A stretch of DNA of 64,000 nt from Wocania arenilitoris (lineage in GTDB: Bacteria; Bacteroidota; Bacteroidia; Flavobacteriales; Flavobacteriaceae), in NCBI RefSeq assembly GCF_021728535.1, contig NZ_JAKKDU010000005.1, forward strand, positions 62,001 through 126,000, given 5' to 3'. A model generated the notes under the pieces. That model searched no databases and was not told the origin of the DNA. It worked only from the letters and a program-made list of their open reading frames with translations. Position numbers and translations under genes: made by a program. Shown here in pieces: positions 13,706 to 23,693 of the stretch (positions are counted from its first letter, which is position 1; each line of letters starts with the position of its first letter).

Positions 13706-15658
13706 ATGAAATTAAAATGTTTTTTTACTTTACTATTAACAGCAATAGTGTTTTTTGTTAATGCACAATCTGATGCCAAAGAAGTGCTTTTTACAGTTGA
13801 TAACGAACCTGTTTATGTATCAGAATTTTTAAGAGTTTATAATAAAAACCTCGATTTGGTTCAAGATGAATCTCAAAAAGATGTTGATAAATACTTGTCA
13901 CTTTTTACTACCTATAAATTAAAATTAAAAGAAGCTAAAGCCTTAGAACTTGATAAAAAACCATCGTATTTAAGAGAGCTTAATACATATAAAAAACAGT
14001 TGGCTAAAAACTTTATTTATGATAATAAAGTTACAGATGAGTTGGTTAAAGAGGCGTACGAAAGAATATCTTACGATATAAAAGCAAACCATATTTTAAT
14101 AAGATTGCCAGAAAATGCAAGTCCGCAAGACACCTTAGTAGCTTTTAATAAGATTAGTAAATTAAGAGATAGAGCTTTAAGCGAAGGTTTTGAAACCGTT
14201 AGAAAAGAAGTACATAACGGAAAATCTGTTTTTGGTGAAGAGTTAGGCTATTTCTCAGGTTTTAGGATGGTTTATAGGTTTGAAAATGCAGCTTTTAATA
14301 CTAATGTTGGCGACATTTCTCAACCTTTTAGAACGCGCTTTGGTTATCATATTGTTAAGGTTTTAGATAAGCGTAAATCTAGAGGCGAACGTGCAGTAGC
14401 ACATATTATGCTTGCTATTAGAGAAAACGATACTGTAAATGAAAAGCCAGAAACTAGAATTCAGGATATTTATAAAAAATTAAATCAAGGTGAAGAATTT
14501 GAGGCTTTAGCAAAACAGTTTTCGGATGATAAAAATTCGGCACCAAAAGGTGGTAAATTAGCAGCTTTTTCAAGCGGACAATTAAGCTCGCCAGAATTTG
14601 AAGAGGTTGCTTTTAGTTTAGAAAGAGTAGGTGATGTTTCTGAGCCTTTTAAAACCAAATATGGTTGGCATATTGTTAAATTACATGATAAAAAACTAAC
14701 GCCAGAGTTTGAAGATATTAAATCTGAATTAGAAGCCAAGGTTAAACGCGATGAACGATCAAAAATAATTGATAAAGCTTTAACCGATAAGTTAAGGGTT
14801 AAGTATAACGTTAAAGATAACCCAGAGGCGCTATCTTATTTTGCATCCATATTAAATGATGATTATTACAAAAAAACTTGGAAACTTCCTGCCGATTTTA
14901 AAGGCGATACACCCTTAGTTAAAATAGGAAAACAACAATTCAGCTTTATAAATTTTGGTGCTTATTTAGAAAAAAACCAACGTGGTGTCAACCCAAAATC
15001 GACTTTTAAAAATATGGTCTCAGAAAAATATAATACGTTTTTAAATGCACGGTTAATTAATTATCAAGAAAATCATTTAGAAGAAGAAAACGAAGAATTC
15101 GCCAATATTGTTAACGAATATAGAGATGGTTTGTTGCTGTTTGATTTAATGGAAACAACTATTTGGAATACTGCAAAAACAGATTCTGTAGAAATCAGAA
15201 ATTACTATAATGCCAATAAAGAAAAATACGTTTTGCCAAAGCGTATTGATGCAGTTGTAGCATCTTCTGCTAAACAACGAACTTTAAAAAAAGTTGCTAA
15301 CCTATTAGAACAAAATATGAGTTTAGAAGATATAAAAAAGCTTGTAAATAATAATGGCGAAGTTAACGTAGTTTTTACATCTAGTACTATGGATGCTAAT
15401 CATCAAGCACTTCCAGATAATTTTCAGTTTACAAAAGGCATCTCTAAAATCTATAAGCATAACAAGGCTTTTATTGTTGCTAAAGTAAACGAAGTGCTCC
15501 CAAAGCAATTAAAAACTTTTGAGGAGGCAAAGGGTTTAATTATAAGTGACTTTCAAACTCATAAGGAAGAAAATTGGATTAAAAAATTAGAAGAAAAGTA
15601 TAAAGTGGTTATCAACCAAAATGTGCTGGATAAAGTAAAAAATCAAATTAAAAGCTAA
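13706..15658 (+). CDS. Periplasmic peptidyl-prolyl isomerase with two PpiC (parvulin) domains
   Basis: A 650-residue exported protein (signal peptide cleaved after FFVNAQ, about residue 21). An N-terminal SurA-like helical region (30-120) precedes parvulin domain 1 (about 125-225, KANHILIRLPENAS to FGYHIVKVLD) and domain 2 (about 229-330, AHIMLAIRENDT to YGWHIVKLHD). A long C-terminal region (330-650) contains a degenerate third repeat-like stretch. Such proteins act as folding factors for outer-membrane and secreted proteins. It is the first gene of a tight cluster with another SurA-like protein, a lipoprotein and MoxR. Confidence 0.92.
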   Translation: MKLKCFFTLLLTAIVFFVNAQSDAKEVLFTVDNEPVYVSEFLRVYNKNLDLVQDESQKDVDKYLSLFTTYKLKLKEAKALELDKKPSYLRELNTYKKQLAKNFIYDNKVTDELVKEAYERISYDIKANHILIRLPENASPQDTLVAFNKISKLRDRALSEGFETVRKEVHNGKSVFGEELGYFSGFRMVYRFENAAFNTNVGDISQPFRTRFGYHIVKVLDKRKSRGERAVAHIMLAIRENDTVNEKPETRIQDIYKKLNQGEEFEALAKQFSDDKNSAPKGGKLAAFSSGQLSSPEFEEVAFSLERVGDVSEPFKTKYGWHIVKLHDKKLTPEFEDIKSELEAKVKRDERSKIIDKALTDKLRVKYNVKDNPEALSYFASILNDDYYKKTWKLPADFKGDTPLVKIGKQQFSFINFGAYLEKNQRGVNPKSTFKNMVSEKYNTFLNARLINYQENHLEEENEEFANIVNEYRDGLLLFDLMETTIWNTAKTDSVEIRNYYNANKEKYVLPKRIDAVVASSAKQRTLKKVANLLEQNMSLEDIKKLVNNNGEVNVVFTSSTMDANHQALPDNFQFTKGISKIYKHNKAFIVAKVNEVLPKQLKTFEEAKGLIISDFQTHKEENWIKKLEEKYKVVINQNVLDKVKNQIKS

Positions 15659-15661
15659 ACG

Positions 15662-16516
15662 TTGAAATTTAAAACCCTCATATTTATTTTAATAGCAATA
15701 ATAGTTACCTCCTGCGATTTTTTTAAAAAAGTAGATGATAGAGTACCTATTGCTAGAGTAAACAAAAGCTATTTATATGAAGATGATATAAAAGATTTAA
15801 CTACAGATGCAACCACAAAAGAAGATAGCATTTTATTGGTTCAAAATTTTATAAACCGTTGGGCAACACAACAATTATTAGTTGATGGTGCGATGCTTAA
15901 TTTAAGTGAAGAAAAACAAGAAACCTTTAATAAATTAGTAGAGCAATACAAAAACGATTTATATACTAAAGCCTATATTGAAGGTTTGGTGAGAAAAAAC
16001 TTAGATACTTCGCTTAATGATAATGCTGCTGAAATTTATTACAATAATAATAAAGAAGGGTTTAAATTAAACGAAGCACTTATAAAGTTACGCTATGTAC
16101 ACGTAGGTGAGAATATAATTGACTTTAAAGCGATTAAAGAGAAGTTCAAGCGTTTTAATTTAGAAGATAAAAAGGAGTTAGATTCGATATCAATTCAGTT
16201 CAAATCCTTTTCATTAAACGATTCTATTTGGGTGAAAGTAAGTCAGGTTATCAATAAAATTTCGGTTATAAACGCCGAAAATAAAAATCAACTGTTAAAA
16301 AAATCTAATTTTTTACAACTCAAAGATTCATTAGGAGTATATTTGATGCAAATTAATGATGTTTTGTTGCGTAATGAAACGGCACCGTTGGAATATGTTA
16401 AGCCAACAATTAAACAAATAGTTATTAATAAAAGGAAGTTAGAGCTAATTAGAGAATTAGAAAAAGACATTACAAAAGATGCCATTAAAAACAAACAATT
16501 TGAAATTTACAATTAA
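15662..16516 (+). CDS. SurA-like periplasmic lipoprotein without an obvious parvulin domain
   Basis: The 284-residue protein starts at TTG 15662, three bases after the previous stop; its signal MKFKTLIFILIAIIVTSC ends in the lipobox cysteine, which supports this start. The helical N-terminal region (VARVNKSYLYEDDIKDL onward) resembles SurA/PrsA chaperone domains: an early 'V/I-N-x-x-Y/P-V-L' strand and long helices. I cannot see the H-I-L and F-G-Y/W-H-I motifs of PpiC, so it is probably a chaperone-like partner lacking isomerase activity. Its 3' end overlaps the next gene. Confidence 0.8.
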   Translation: MKFKTLIFILIAIIVTSCDFFKKVDDRVPIARVNKSYLYEDDIKDLTTDATTKEDSILLVQNFINRWATQQLLVDGAMLNLSEEKQETFNKLVEQYKNDLYTKAYIEGLVRKNLDTSLNDNAAEIYYNNNKEGFKLNEALIKLRYVHVGENIIDFKAIKEKFKRFNLEDKKELDSISIQFKSFSLNDSIWVKVSQVINKISVINAENKNQLLKKSNFLQLKDSLGVYLMQINDVLLRNETAPLEYVKPTIKQIVINKRKLELIRELEKDITKDAIKNKQFEIYN

Positions 16517-17933
16517 TTTAAAGTATTTATTAATTTTAAGCATAGCCTTACTACTTGTAAATGTTATGTCTGCACAAGAGATTATACAAGATGAAGTTAA
16601 AGAAACTACTAAAAAAGTAGATACTGTAAAAAGCAACTTTACAGCGCAAAAGGTAGATGGCGTTGCTGCAGTGGTAGGCGATTTTATTGTTTTAGATTCG
16701 GATGTAGATAAAGAAAGAGCTCAAATAGTTGCGGCCGGAGGTTCTGTTGAGAATGTTACCGATTGTGAATTATTAGGGAGCTTATTAGAAAAAAAATTAT
16801 ATGCACACCATGCTATTCAAGATAGTATTCAAGTTTCTGATGCAGAGATTCGTCAAGAAGTAGATTATCAAATACAACAGTTTTTACAGCAAACTGGAAA
16901 CTCGATGGAAAAGCTTTTAGAGTTTTATAAAAAAGAAGACGAAAAAAGTTTTAGAGATGAAATGTTCGAAATTAATAAAAACAATCAGTTAGCTGGAAAA
17001 ATGCAAGCTAAAGTTGTAGAAGAGGTTGATGTAACACCAGATGAGGTTAGAATATTTTTTAATAAAATTCCTAAAGACCAAAGACCAACTTTTGGTACAG
17101 AACTTAAAGTAGCCCAAATTGTTGCAGAACCAAAAGTATCTGAAGCCGAAAAGCAAAAAATAATTGATCGCTTGGCAGGTTTTAAAGCCGATGTTGTTGA
17201 AAATGGAGCTAGTTTTAGATCTAAAGTAGTTTTATATGGTCAAGACCCAGGGATGAAGCAGTCAGGTTATATTTACACTTTAGATAGAAAAAGACCGCAA
17301 ATGGCTAAAGAATTTAGAGATACTGCATTTTCACTCCAAGAAGGCGAAATTTCAGACCCTTTTGAAACAGAATTTGGATTTCATATTATTAAGCTTGAGA
17401 AAATTAGAGGACAATTGTACGATGTAAGTCATATTTTACTTTTCCCAACGGTATCTAATGATGCCATTAAAGAAGCAAAAGAGCGTCTTGAAAAAATAAG
17501 AAAACGTATTGTAGATGGCGATATTACTTTTGCCGATGCTGCAAGAGAAGCTAGTGACAGTAAAGAAACTAGAGGAGATGGCGGGCAACTTATAAATCCT
17601 AAGACGCAAGATTATAAATTTGATTTAACTAGAATGGAACCTGAGTTATATGCTCAAATACAAAATCTAAAAGATGGTGAAGTAAGTCAGGTTTTAACTG
17701 AGCAAGATAGAAAAGGAAAAGTTTCATTTAAGCTTTTAATGGTTACAGATAGAATAGATGAACACGAAGCTGATTACGCTCGCGATTATCTAAAAATTAG
17801 AAAGCAGGCTTTAAATGAGAAAAAGATTCGAACAATTGAAAAATGGCAAAGTGAGAAAATATTTGATACCTACATAAAAATTAGTGGAAAACATAGAGAT
17901 TGCGATTTTTCTGGTAACTGGTTAAAAAAATAA
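16479..17933 (+). CDS. SurA-type peptidyl-prolyl isomerase
   Basis: A 484-residue exported protein with a signal peptide ending VNVMSAQ. The SurA N-terminal chaperone domain (about 35-190; VDGVAAVVGDFIVLDSDVD is its signature start) is followed by a parvulin domain (about 205-310, ending FGFHIIKLEKIRG) and a second one (about 318-430, starting YDVSHILLFP, with GDGGQL). It should act in outer-membrane protein biogenesis. The ATG at 16479 overlaps the upstream gene by 38 bases. A TTG at 16500 giving M-K-F-T-I-N-L-K would reduce the overlap and mirrors the TTG-AAA-TTT start of the upstream gene, so either start is possible. Confidence 0.92.
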   Translation: MPLKTNNLKFTINLKYLLILSIALLLVNVMSAQEIIQDEVKETTKKVDTVKSNFTAQKVDGVAAVVGDFIVLDSDVDKERAQIVAAGGSVENVTDCELLGSLLEKKLYAHHAIQDSIQVSDAEIRQEVDYQIQQFLQQTGNSMEKLLEFYKKEDEKSFRDEMFEINKNNQLAGKMQAKVVEEVDVTPDEVRIFFNKIPKDQRPTFGTELKVAQIVAEPKVSEAEKQKIIDRLAGFKADVVENGASFRSKVVLYGQDPGMKQSGYIYTLDRKRPQMAKEFRDTAFSLQEGEISDPFETEFGFHIIKLEKIRGQLYDVSHILLFPTVSNDAIKEAKERLEKIRKRIVDGDITFADAAREASDSKETRGDGGQLINPKTQDYKFDLTRMEPELYAQIQNLKDGEVSQVLTEQDRKGKVSFKLLMVTDRIDEHEADYARDYLKIRKQALNEKKIRTIEKWQSEKIFDTYIKISGKHRDCDFSGNWLKK

Positions 17934-17937
17934 ATAT

Positions 17938-18891
17938 ATGTCAGACGTAGCTGCCGTAGAACAATTTGTAAAACGATATAAAGATTTAAAAGCAGAAATA
18001 GCCAAAGTTATTGTTGGACAAGATGAGGTTGTAAATCAAATTTTAATTTCTATTTTCTCTGGCGGTCACTCATTGCTTATCGGTGTGCCTGGATTAGCAA
18101 AAACATTAATGGTTAACACCATAGCGCAAGCTCTAGGTTTAGATTTTAAGCGTATACAATTTACTCCAGATTTAATGCCAAGTGATATTTTAGGTAGTGA
18201 AATATTAGATGAAGACCGACATTTTAAATTTATTAAAGGGCCTATTTTTGCTAATATTATTTTGGCAGATGAGATTAATAGAACGCCACCAAAAACCCAA
18301 GCAGCTTTATTAGAAGCTATGCAAGAGCGCGCCGTTACTGTCGCTGGTCATCATTATAAATTAAGTTTACCATACTTTGTTTTAGCAACCCAAAACCCTA
18401 TTGAGCAAGAAGGAACTTACCCTTTGCCAGAGGCGCAATTGGATCGTTTTATGTTTGCTATTAATTTAAGTTACCCATCGTTTACTGAAGAAGTAGAAGT
18501 TGTAAAAGCAACCACAACAGATAAACAAGTACAAGTAAATGCACTATTTTCTGCTCAAGAAATTATAGATTTTCAGCAGCTTATTCGTCGTATGCCTGTT
18601 GCCGACAATGTAGTTGAATATGCGGTAACTATGGTTGGTAAAACAAGACCAAATACTGATGCAGCAAACGACTTAGTTAAAACATATATAGATTGGGGAG
18701 CAGGACCAAGAGCCTCTCAAAACCTAATTTTAGCTGCTAAAACACATGCAGCAATTCATGGTAAGTTTTCTCCAGATATAGAAAATGTTCAAGCTGTAGC
18801 GCACAGTATTTTAAGGCACCGAATTATTAAAAACTACAAGGCTGAAGCTGAAGGTGTTACTGAAGATAAGGTGATAAAAAGTCTTTTTTAA
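17938..18891 (+). CDS. MoxR-family AAA+ ATPase
   Basis: A 317-residue MoxR ATPase. Walker A is GVPGLAKTL, Walker B is IILADEINRTPPKTQ, followed by sensor-1 ATQNPIEQEGTYPLPEAQLDRF and the C-terminal lid (GAGPRASQNLILAAK). MoxR proteins act as chaperones that remodel or activate partner proteins, often with VWA-domain proteins. It follows the SurA-like gene by four bases. The VWA partners usually found downstream in Bacteroidota are absent here: the next gene is on the opposite strand. Confidence 0.95.
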   Translation: MSDVAAVEQFVKRYKDLKAEIAKVIVGQDEVVNQILISIFSGGHSLLIGVPGLAKTLMVNTIAQALGLDFKRIQFTPDLMPSDILGSEILDEDRHFKFIKGPIFANIILADEINRTPPKTQAALLEAMQERAVTVAGHHYKLSLPYFVLATQNPIEQEGTYPLPEAQLDRFMFAINLSYPSFTEEVEVVKATTTDKQVQVNALFSAQEIIDFQQLIRRMPVADNVVEYAVTMVGKTRPNTDAANDLVKTYIDWGAGPRASQNLILAAKTHAAIHGKFSPDIENVQAVAHSILRHRIIKNYKAEAEGVTEDKVIKSLF

Positions 18892-18898
18892 CACCAAA

Positions 18899-20587
18899 CT
18901 ATTTTTCAACAAGAATAGATTTAAACCCATCTTTTAAATTTTCTGTCCTCATTTGCGGAACATAGTTGTAATAATACCTTATATAATCTATTTGCTTTTT
19001 GTTTACACAGGGCAGTTTTCCATTTCCAGTAGCCCAAAAAAAGGCATCTTCACTAGGTGAATAAAACTCAAAACCATCAATATTGTGTTTGGTAAATATA
19101 GCTTCCGTTTTTGTGTTTTCTTCAGGAATAAAAAGGTTTTTTATTTTGAAAGTATCAAATTTCATTGCAAAATTATTATTAGTAAAAGCATTTAAATTAA
19201 TATTAGCAACAATGGGAATAGCACTTAATAAGATTGATAAAGACATTAAAAACAACACTACTTTTTTATTCTTTATAACGGTAACAAATATTTGAATAGC
19301 CAAAAAAGAAACAAACACAAAAAAGAAGCGATATTGAGGTGAGGCAAACCATAAAATTGCAAGTTGAAGAATTGCTAAAATATAAATTGCTATTAAGCTA
19401 GATTTATACTTATTCTTATAAGCAAACCACGGAAAAATAATTAATAATAGTACAAAAACTTTATTAAACAAACCATCAAGTTTTGGTAACGTAAGCCATA
19501 CTTTTACTTTTTCGAAAAAACTTAATTGAGACACATCAATATTACTCATACCTTCTAAATAGGTGCCAAGTTTATAAAAATCTAAAAGTGTTTTGGGTAC
19601 TTTCCAATCAAAATTAACGAAATCTATTTGTGAGATTGGGTACAATAAGTAACCAGAAATAATAGCGTTTTTAACAACAAATAACCCAAAAACACTAATA
19701 CTCAAAAGAGCATATTGTTTTAGTTTCGTTTTTAAAACCTCAAAATTTTTGATAAAAAGAATGACAATTAAAACCAATAAAATAGCCATAGTAACTTTAA
19801 CAAAACACAAAAAAAGCACTAAACTAAAAATGATTTTAAAGTCGTTTGCGGTAATATTTTTGTACTTAATTATAAATAAATAGAATATATACGGCGCTAT
19901 TAAAAAAATAATTAAATCAGGTGATGGGGCATTAACAAATTGCATAAAAAAAAGTGAAAATAAAAGGACTAATCCTAAACTAAAACTTTGAATATTTCCC
20001 TTTTTATTATAATCATTCAATTTTTTAATAGCTAAAAAGCTAAATATTGTAAATAAAAATCCATTCAAATCATTAAAAAAGCTATCAATAAACGGGAAAT
20101 TAAATCCTGCTTGCAAAACGTGCCACGACGAATTCTGCCCAAGAAACATATGCACATTTGCCAACCCTTTTACATATCCAAACTCATTAAGCCACTTTAT
20201 AGTTTGTATATAGTATGTGTCATTATCAATTAAATAGGGTTTTGTGCTACTCTGAGCTAATATGATAATAAGCAGAAATAAATAGAGTATTTTATATGGA
20301 ATTCTAAAATTTTTAAAAGAGAACAATAATGAGTTTAAATAAACTTTAATAGCTTTTCTGAAACTGTAAGTAAGTAAAATATTTAAGCATAAAATGAACA
20401 GATAATACTCAATATGTATTCTAATAAAAAAGGCAAAAATGGTCGTAATTAATGCATAAAAGAAAAGCCCTAAAATCTGATTAATAATAGTGTTACAGTT
20501 CTTAATGCCGAAAACTTTTATAAATAAAATTCCAAAATTTTTAGCAGTAATAAAAATATAAACCCAACTTAAAAAAATGAGTAGCAT
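18899..20587 (-). CDS. Polytopic membrane protein, GT-C glycosyltransferase-like
   Basis: The 562-residue protein has roughly a dozen hydrophobic segments, with a short soluble C-terminus (about 480-562) holding DGFEFYSPSEDAFFWATGNG. A periplasmic-loop stretch near residues 130-165 (LIDNDTYYIQTIKWLNEFGY then HMFLGQNSSWHVLQAGFNF) places acidic and aromatic residues after the first long membrane region, as in GT-C enzymes that use lipid-linked sugars. It recalls the LIC_10190-type membrane proteins. No precise function can be given. It converges with moxR and is isolated on its strand. Confidence 0.65.
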   Translation of the reverse strand: MLLIFLSWVYIFITAKNFGILFIKVFGIKNCNTIINQILGLFFYALITTIFAFFIRIHIEYYLFILCLNILLTYSFRKAIKVYLNSLLFSFKNFRIPYKILYLFLLIIILAQSSTKPYLIDNDTYYIQTIKWLNEFGYVKGLANVHMFLGQNSSWHVLQAGFNFPFIDSFFNDLNGFLFTIFSFLAIKKLNDYNKKGNIQSFSLGLVLLFSLFFMQFVNAPSPDLIIFLIAPYIFYLFIIKYKNITANDFKIIFSLVLFLCFVKVTMAILLVLIVILFIKNFEVLKTKLKQYALLSISVFGLFVVKNAIISGYLLYPISQIDFVNFDWKVPKTLLDFYKLGTYLEGMSNIDVSQLSFFEKVKVWLTLPKLDGLFNKVFVLLLIIFPWFAYKNKYKSSLIAIYILAILQLAILWFASPQYRFFFVFVSFLAIQIFVTVIKNKKVVLFLMSLSILLSAIPIVANINLNAFTNNNFAMKFDTFKIKNLFIPEENTKTEAIFTKHNIDGFEFYSPSEDAFFWATGNGKLPCVNKKQIDYIRYYYNYVPQMRTENLKDGFKSILVEK

Positions 20588-20829
20588 ATAGAGTTATTTA
20601 GTGCAAACTTAAGCTTATTAAAAATATAAATAGACCTTAGTTATTCTCATATTGTTTTTTTCGATGCATAAAAAACGAATAAAAAAATGCTCTTTTTTGT
20701 TAATTTAAAAATTTTGATAAGGTTATTTTGATGATTCGTTATTTTTTAAACCAAAAAGTTATTTATATTGTGAATTTTTCAAACGTATAATAGATTTGAT
20801 TAGAATTTTTTAATACATTCTATTATTTG

Positions 20830-20837
20830 TATTTTTG
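20830..20837 (+). promoter_or_regulatory. -7 element of the aconitase gene
   Basis: TATTTTTG matches TAnnTTTG, 39 nt before the ATG at 20877. The gap 20588-20876 holds no gene that I can see. Confidence 0.55.
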
Positions 20838-20876
20838 CAAGGCTTTAAAAAAAAGAACCATTTAAATATATAAAAT

Positions 20877-23144
20877 ATGGCATTTGACATCGATATGATA
20901 AAAGGTGTGTACACCAAAATGGCAGAGCGTGTGGATAAAGCACGTGAAATTGTAGGGAAACCATTAACTCTATCTGAAAAGATATTATATTCTCATTTAT
21001 GGGATGGAACTCCTACAAAGGCTTTCACCAGAGGAAAAGATTACGTTGATTTTGCACCTGATAGAATTGCGTGTCAAGATGCAACCGCTCAAATGGCATT
21101 ATTGCAGTTTATGCAAGCAGGAAAAAGTAAGGTTGCTGTTCCTACAACGGTACATTGCGATCACTTAATTCAGGCTAAAGAAGGTGCTGCAACAGATTTA
21201 AAACACGCTAACAATGTTAGTAGCGAGGTTTTTAATTTCTTAGAATCAGTGTCAAATAAATATGGTATTGGTTTCTGGAAACCAGGAGCAGGTATTATTC
21301 ATCAAGTTGTATTAGAAAATTACGCATTCCCAGGTGGCATGATGATTGGTACCGATTCGCACACTGTGAATGCAGGTGGATTAGGTATGGTTGCTATTGG
21401 TGTGGGTGGAGCAGATGCCGTAGATGTTATGGCAGGTATGGCTTGGGAATTGAAGTTCCCAAAGTTAATAGGTGTTAAGTTAACTGGAAAACTTTCGGGT
21501 TGGACTGCACCAAAAGATGTTATATTAAAAGTAGCTGAAATTCTAACAGTAAAAGGCGGAACAGGAGCAATTGTTGAATATTTTGGACCTGGTGCCTTAT
21601 CCATGTCTTGTACAGGAAAAGGAACTATTTGTAACATGGGAGCTGAAATAGGTGCAACAACATCTACTTTTGGATACGATGAGTCTATGGAACGCTATTT
21701 ACGTGCTACTGATAGAGCAGATGTTGCAGATGCTGCAAACACTGTAAAAGAATACTTAACAGCTGATGCTGAGGTTTATGCAAATCCTGAACACTATTTC
21801 GATCAAGTGATTGAAATTAATTTATCAGAATTAGGACCTTTATTAAACGGCCCATTTACCCCAGATTTATCAACAACAGTTGGTAAAGCAATGACTGAAA
21901 AAGCAACTACAAACGAGTGGCCTTTAAAAGTAGAATGGGGATTAATTGGTTCTTGTACAAACTCATCTTACGAGGATTTATCAAGAGCATCATCTATTGC
22001 ACAACAAGCTTTAGATAAAGGTTTAAAAATGAAAGCCGAATTAGGAATTAATCCAGGTTCTGAGCAAGTTCGCTATACAGCAGAACGTGATGGAATACTT
22101 GGAATTTTTGAAAACCTAGATGCTAAAATATTTACCAATGCTTGTGGACCATGTATTGGGCAATGGGCGAGATATTCAGACCCTAAAAATGCACCAAAAA
22201 ACAGCATTGTACATTCTTTTAATAGAAACTTTGCTAAGCGTGCCGATGGAAACCCAAACACACACGCCTTTGTAGCATCACCAGAATTAACAGCAGCCAT
22301 AGCAGTTGCTGGTCGTTTAGATTTTAATCCGTTAACAGATACCTTAATCAATGAAAATGGACAAGAAGTGATGTTTGATGAGCCAACAGGATGGGAGTTA
22401 CCACCAAAAGGTTTCGCAGTAGATGATAACGGTTATTTAGCACCAGAAGCAGATGGAAGTCATGTGCAAGTTTCAGTAAAAGATGATTCAGAACGTTTAC
22501 AATTACTAACACCTTTTGAGCCTATCGGGAATTCAATTACAGGGGCTAAACTTTTAATAAAAGCATTCGGAAAATGTACTACCGACCATATTTCTATGGC
22601 AGGACCATGGTTACGTTTCAGAGGGCATTTAGATAATATTGCAAACAATACCTTAATTGGAGCGGTAAATGCCTTTGGACAAAAAACGAACTTCGTTAAA
22701 AATCAACTAACAGGAGAATATGGTGGTGTTCCAGATACCGCAAGAGCTTATAAGGCAGCAGGCGTTAAGTCAATCGTAGTTGGAGACCATAATTATGGAG
22801 AAGGCTCATCAAGAGAGCATGCTGCAATGCAACCACGTCATTTAGGCGTTGCGGCGGTAATTGTGAAATCGTTTGCACGTATCCACGAAACAAACCTTAA
22901 AAAACAAGGGATGTTAGGATTAACCTTTGCTAACGAAAGTGATTACGATGTAATTCAAGAGAACGATACGTTTAACTTTATCGATTTAAACGAATTTGCT
23001 CCTGGAAAACAATTAACGCTAGAAGCCGTTCATGAAGATGGAAGTAAAGATTTAATTAAATTGAACCACACCTACAACGATGCACAAATTGCATGGTATA
23101 ACGAGGGATCTGCGCTGAATTTGATTAAAAAGCAAAACGCATAA
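20877..23144 (+). CDS. Aconitate hydratase
   Basis: The 755-residue enzyme interconverts citrate and isocitrate in the TCA cycle using a [4Fe-4S] cluster. Cluster cysteines are in [11 protein letters not shown] (about residue 359) and ACGPCIGQW (about 422-425). The N-terminal [12 protein letters not shown] and [13 protein letters not shown] blocks, the swivel-domain [15 protein letters not shown] and the substrate-binding arginines around [10 protein letters not shown] are all present. Length and order fit the mitochondrial-type aconitase common in Bacteroidota rather than AcnB. It is followed by a clear hairpin terminator. Confidence 0.96.
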   Translation: MAFDIDMIKGVYTKMAERVDKAREIVGKPLTLSEKILYSHLWDGTPTKAFTRGKDYVDFAPDRIACQDATAQMALLQFMQAGKSKVAVPTTVHCDHLIQAKEGAATDLKHANNVSSEVFNFLESVSNKYGIGFWKPGAGIIHQVVLENYAFPGGMMIGTDSHTVNAGGLGMVAIGVGGADAVDVMAGMAWELKFPKLIGVKLTGKLSGWTAPKDVILKVAEILTVKGGTGAIVEYFGPGALSMSCTGKGTICNMGAEIGATTSTFGYDESMERYLRATDRADVADAANTVKEYLTADAEVYANPEHYFDQVIEINLSELGPLLNGPFTPDLSTTVGKAMTEKATTNEWPLKVEWGLIGSCTNSSYEDLSRASSIAQQALDKGLKMKAELGINPGSEQVRYTAERDGILGIFENLDAKIFTNACGPCIGQWARYSDPKNAPKNSIVHSFNRNFAKRADGNPNTHAFVASPELTAAIAVAGRLDFNPLTDTLINENGQEVMFDEPTGWELPPKGFAVDDNGYLAPEADGSHVQVSVKDDSERLQLLTPFEPIGNSITGAKLLIKAFGKCTTDHISMAGPWLRFRGHLDNIANNTLIGAVNAFGQKTNFVKNQLTGEYGGVPDTARAYKAAGVKSIVVGDHNYGEGSSREHAAMQPRHLGVAAVIVKSFARIHETNLKKQGMLGLTFANESDYDVIQENDTFNFIDLNEFAPGKQLTLEAVHEDGSKDLIKLNHTYNDAQIAWYNEGSALNLIKKQNA

Positions 23145-23153
23145 ATTACAGTA

Positions 23154-23182
23154 ACCTGCAAGGTTTTAAAAACCTTACAGGT
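23154..23182. repeat. Short dispersed palindrome
   Basis: ACCTGCAAGGTTTT and AAACCTTACAGGT form a stem with one mismatch immediately after the aconitase stop. Palindromes of this sequence type are common as intergenic repeats in this group (from memory). Confidence 0.5.
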
Positions 23183-23194
23183 ATAAATAGCATT

Positions 23195-23224
23195 AAAAAA
23201 TCCAGCTTTTAAGTTGGATTTTTT
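23195..23224 (+). terminator. Terminator of the aconitase gene
   Basis: AAAAAATCCAGCTT pairs with AAGTTGGATTTTTT (one G-U), ending in a T run. Confidence 0.75.
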
Positions 23225-23234
23225 AGTTTATAAT

Positions 23235-23420
23235 AATGTCACTTCGAGTGATTTCGATTTTTAATCGGAATCTTATCGAGAAGTTGGGCGTTACCTATAC
23301 CCTGAATATAGTTCAGGGCCCAGGTCGGGCCTGCCGGCAGGCAGGTTTTACGTTATATCTTTTTTTTTCGTCATAGCGAGGAGTGACCTAGCCTGCACTG
23401 AGCGCAGTCGAAGTGTGGCT
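23235..23420. repeat. Cluster of dispersed intergenic repeats
   Basis: It contains CACTTCGAGTGATTTCGAT with ATCGGAATCTTATCGAGAA (compare 13431-13520), CCCTGAA/TTCAGGG (23300-23318), the palindrome CTGCCGGCAG (23331-23340) and CACTGAGCGCAGTCGAAGTG (23396-23415). No coding potential is seen. Confidence 0.55.
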
Positions 23421-23551
23421 ATCTGTTAAATTTTAGTTCTAGATAAGGTGTATTTTTCATTTTTTAAAAAAAGATGCCACTGCAATCCCTAACGCAGGTA
23501 TCTGCTAGCTCTGTTTTTAAACTGAAAGTAATTTTGTTTTTGGAAAAGTTC

Positions 23552-23690
23552 GTTTAACGTTTATGTATAAGGAAAGTTGCGTGTTTGCGTGCGAGGATTT
23601 TCCGAAGGAAAATCAGAAGCTAGCAAACAAAGCAACTAACATTAGTTAAGCACAAAATAGCAATTTTTTATATACTGTGTTAGCAACTGG
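23552..23690 (-). other. Long dyad element next to a cassette-like gene (attC-like candidate)
   Basis: The core is GATTTTCC-GAA-GGAAAATC (23596-23614), a perfect 8-bp stem. It is enclosed by GTTGCGTGTTTGC (23576-23588) and an imperfect complement GCAAACAAAGCAAC (23623-23636). Ends read TTTAACG (about 23553-23559) and GTTAGC (23679-23684), with AT-rich shoulders (TATAA). On the minus strand the far end reads GTTAAAC, which fits the integron R' core GTTRRRY. The R'' side fits poorly. The rest of the gap 23421-23551 shows nothing recognisable. Confidence 0.4.
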
Positions 23691-23693
23691 TTT

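Noticed and set aside
23235-23420. CRISPR array
   Set aside because: The repeats are of different families, are palindromic and are not regularly spaced; no cas genes occur in the window.
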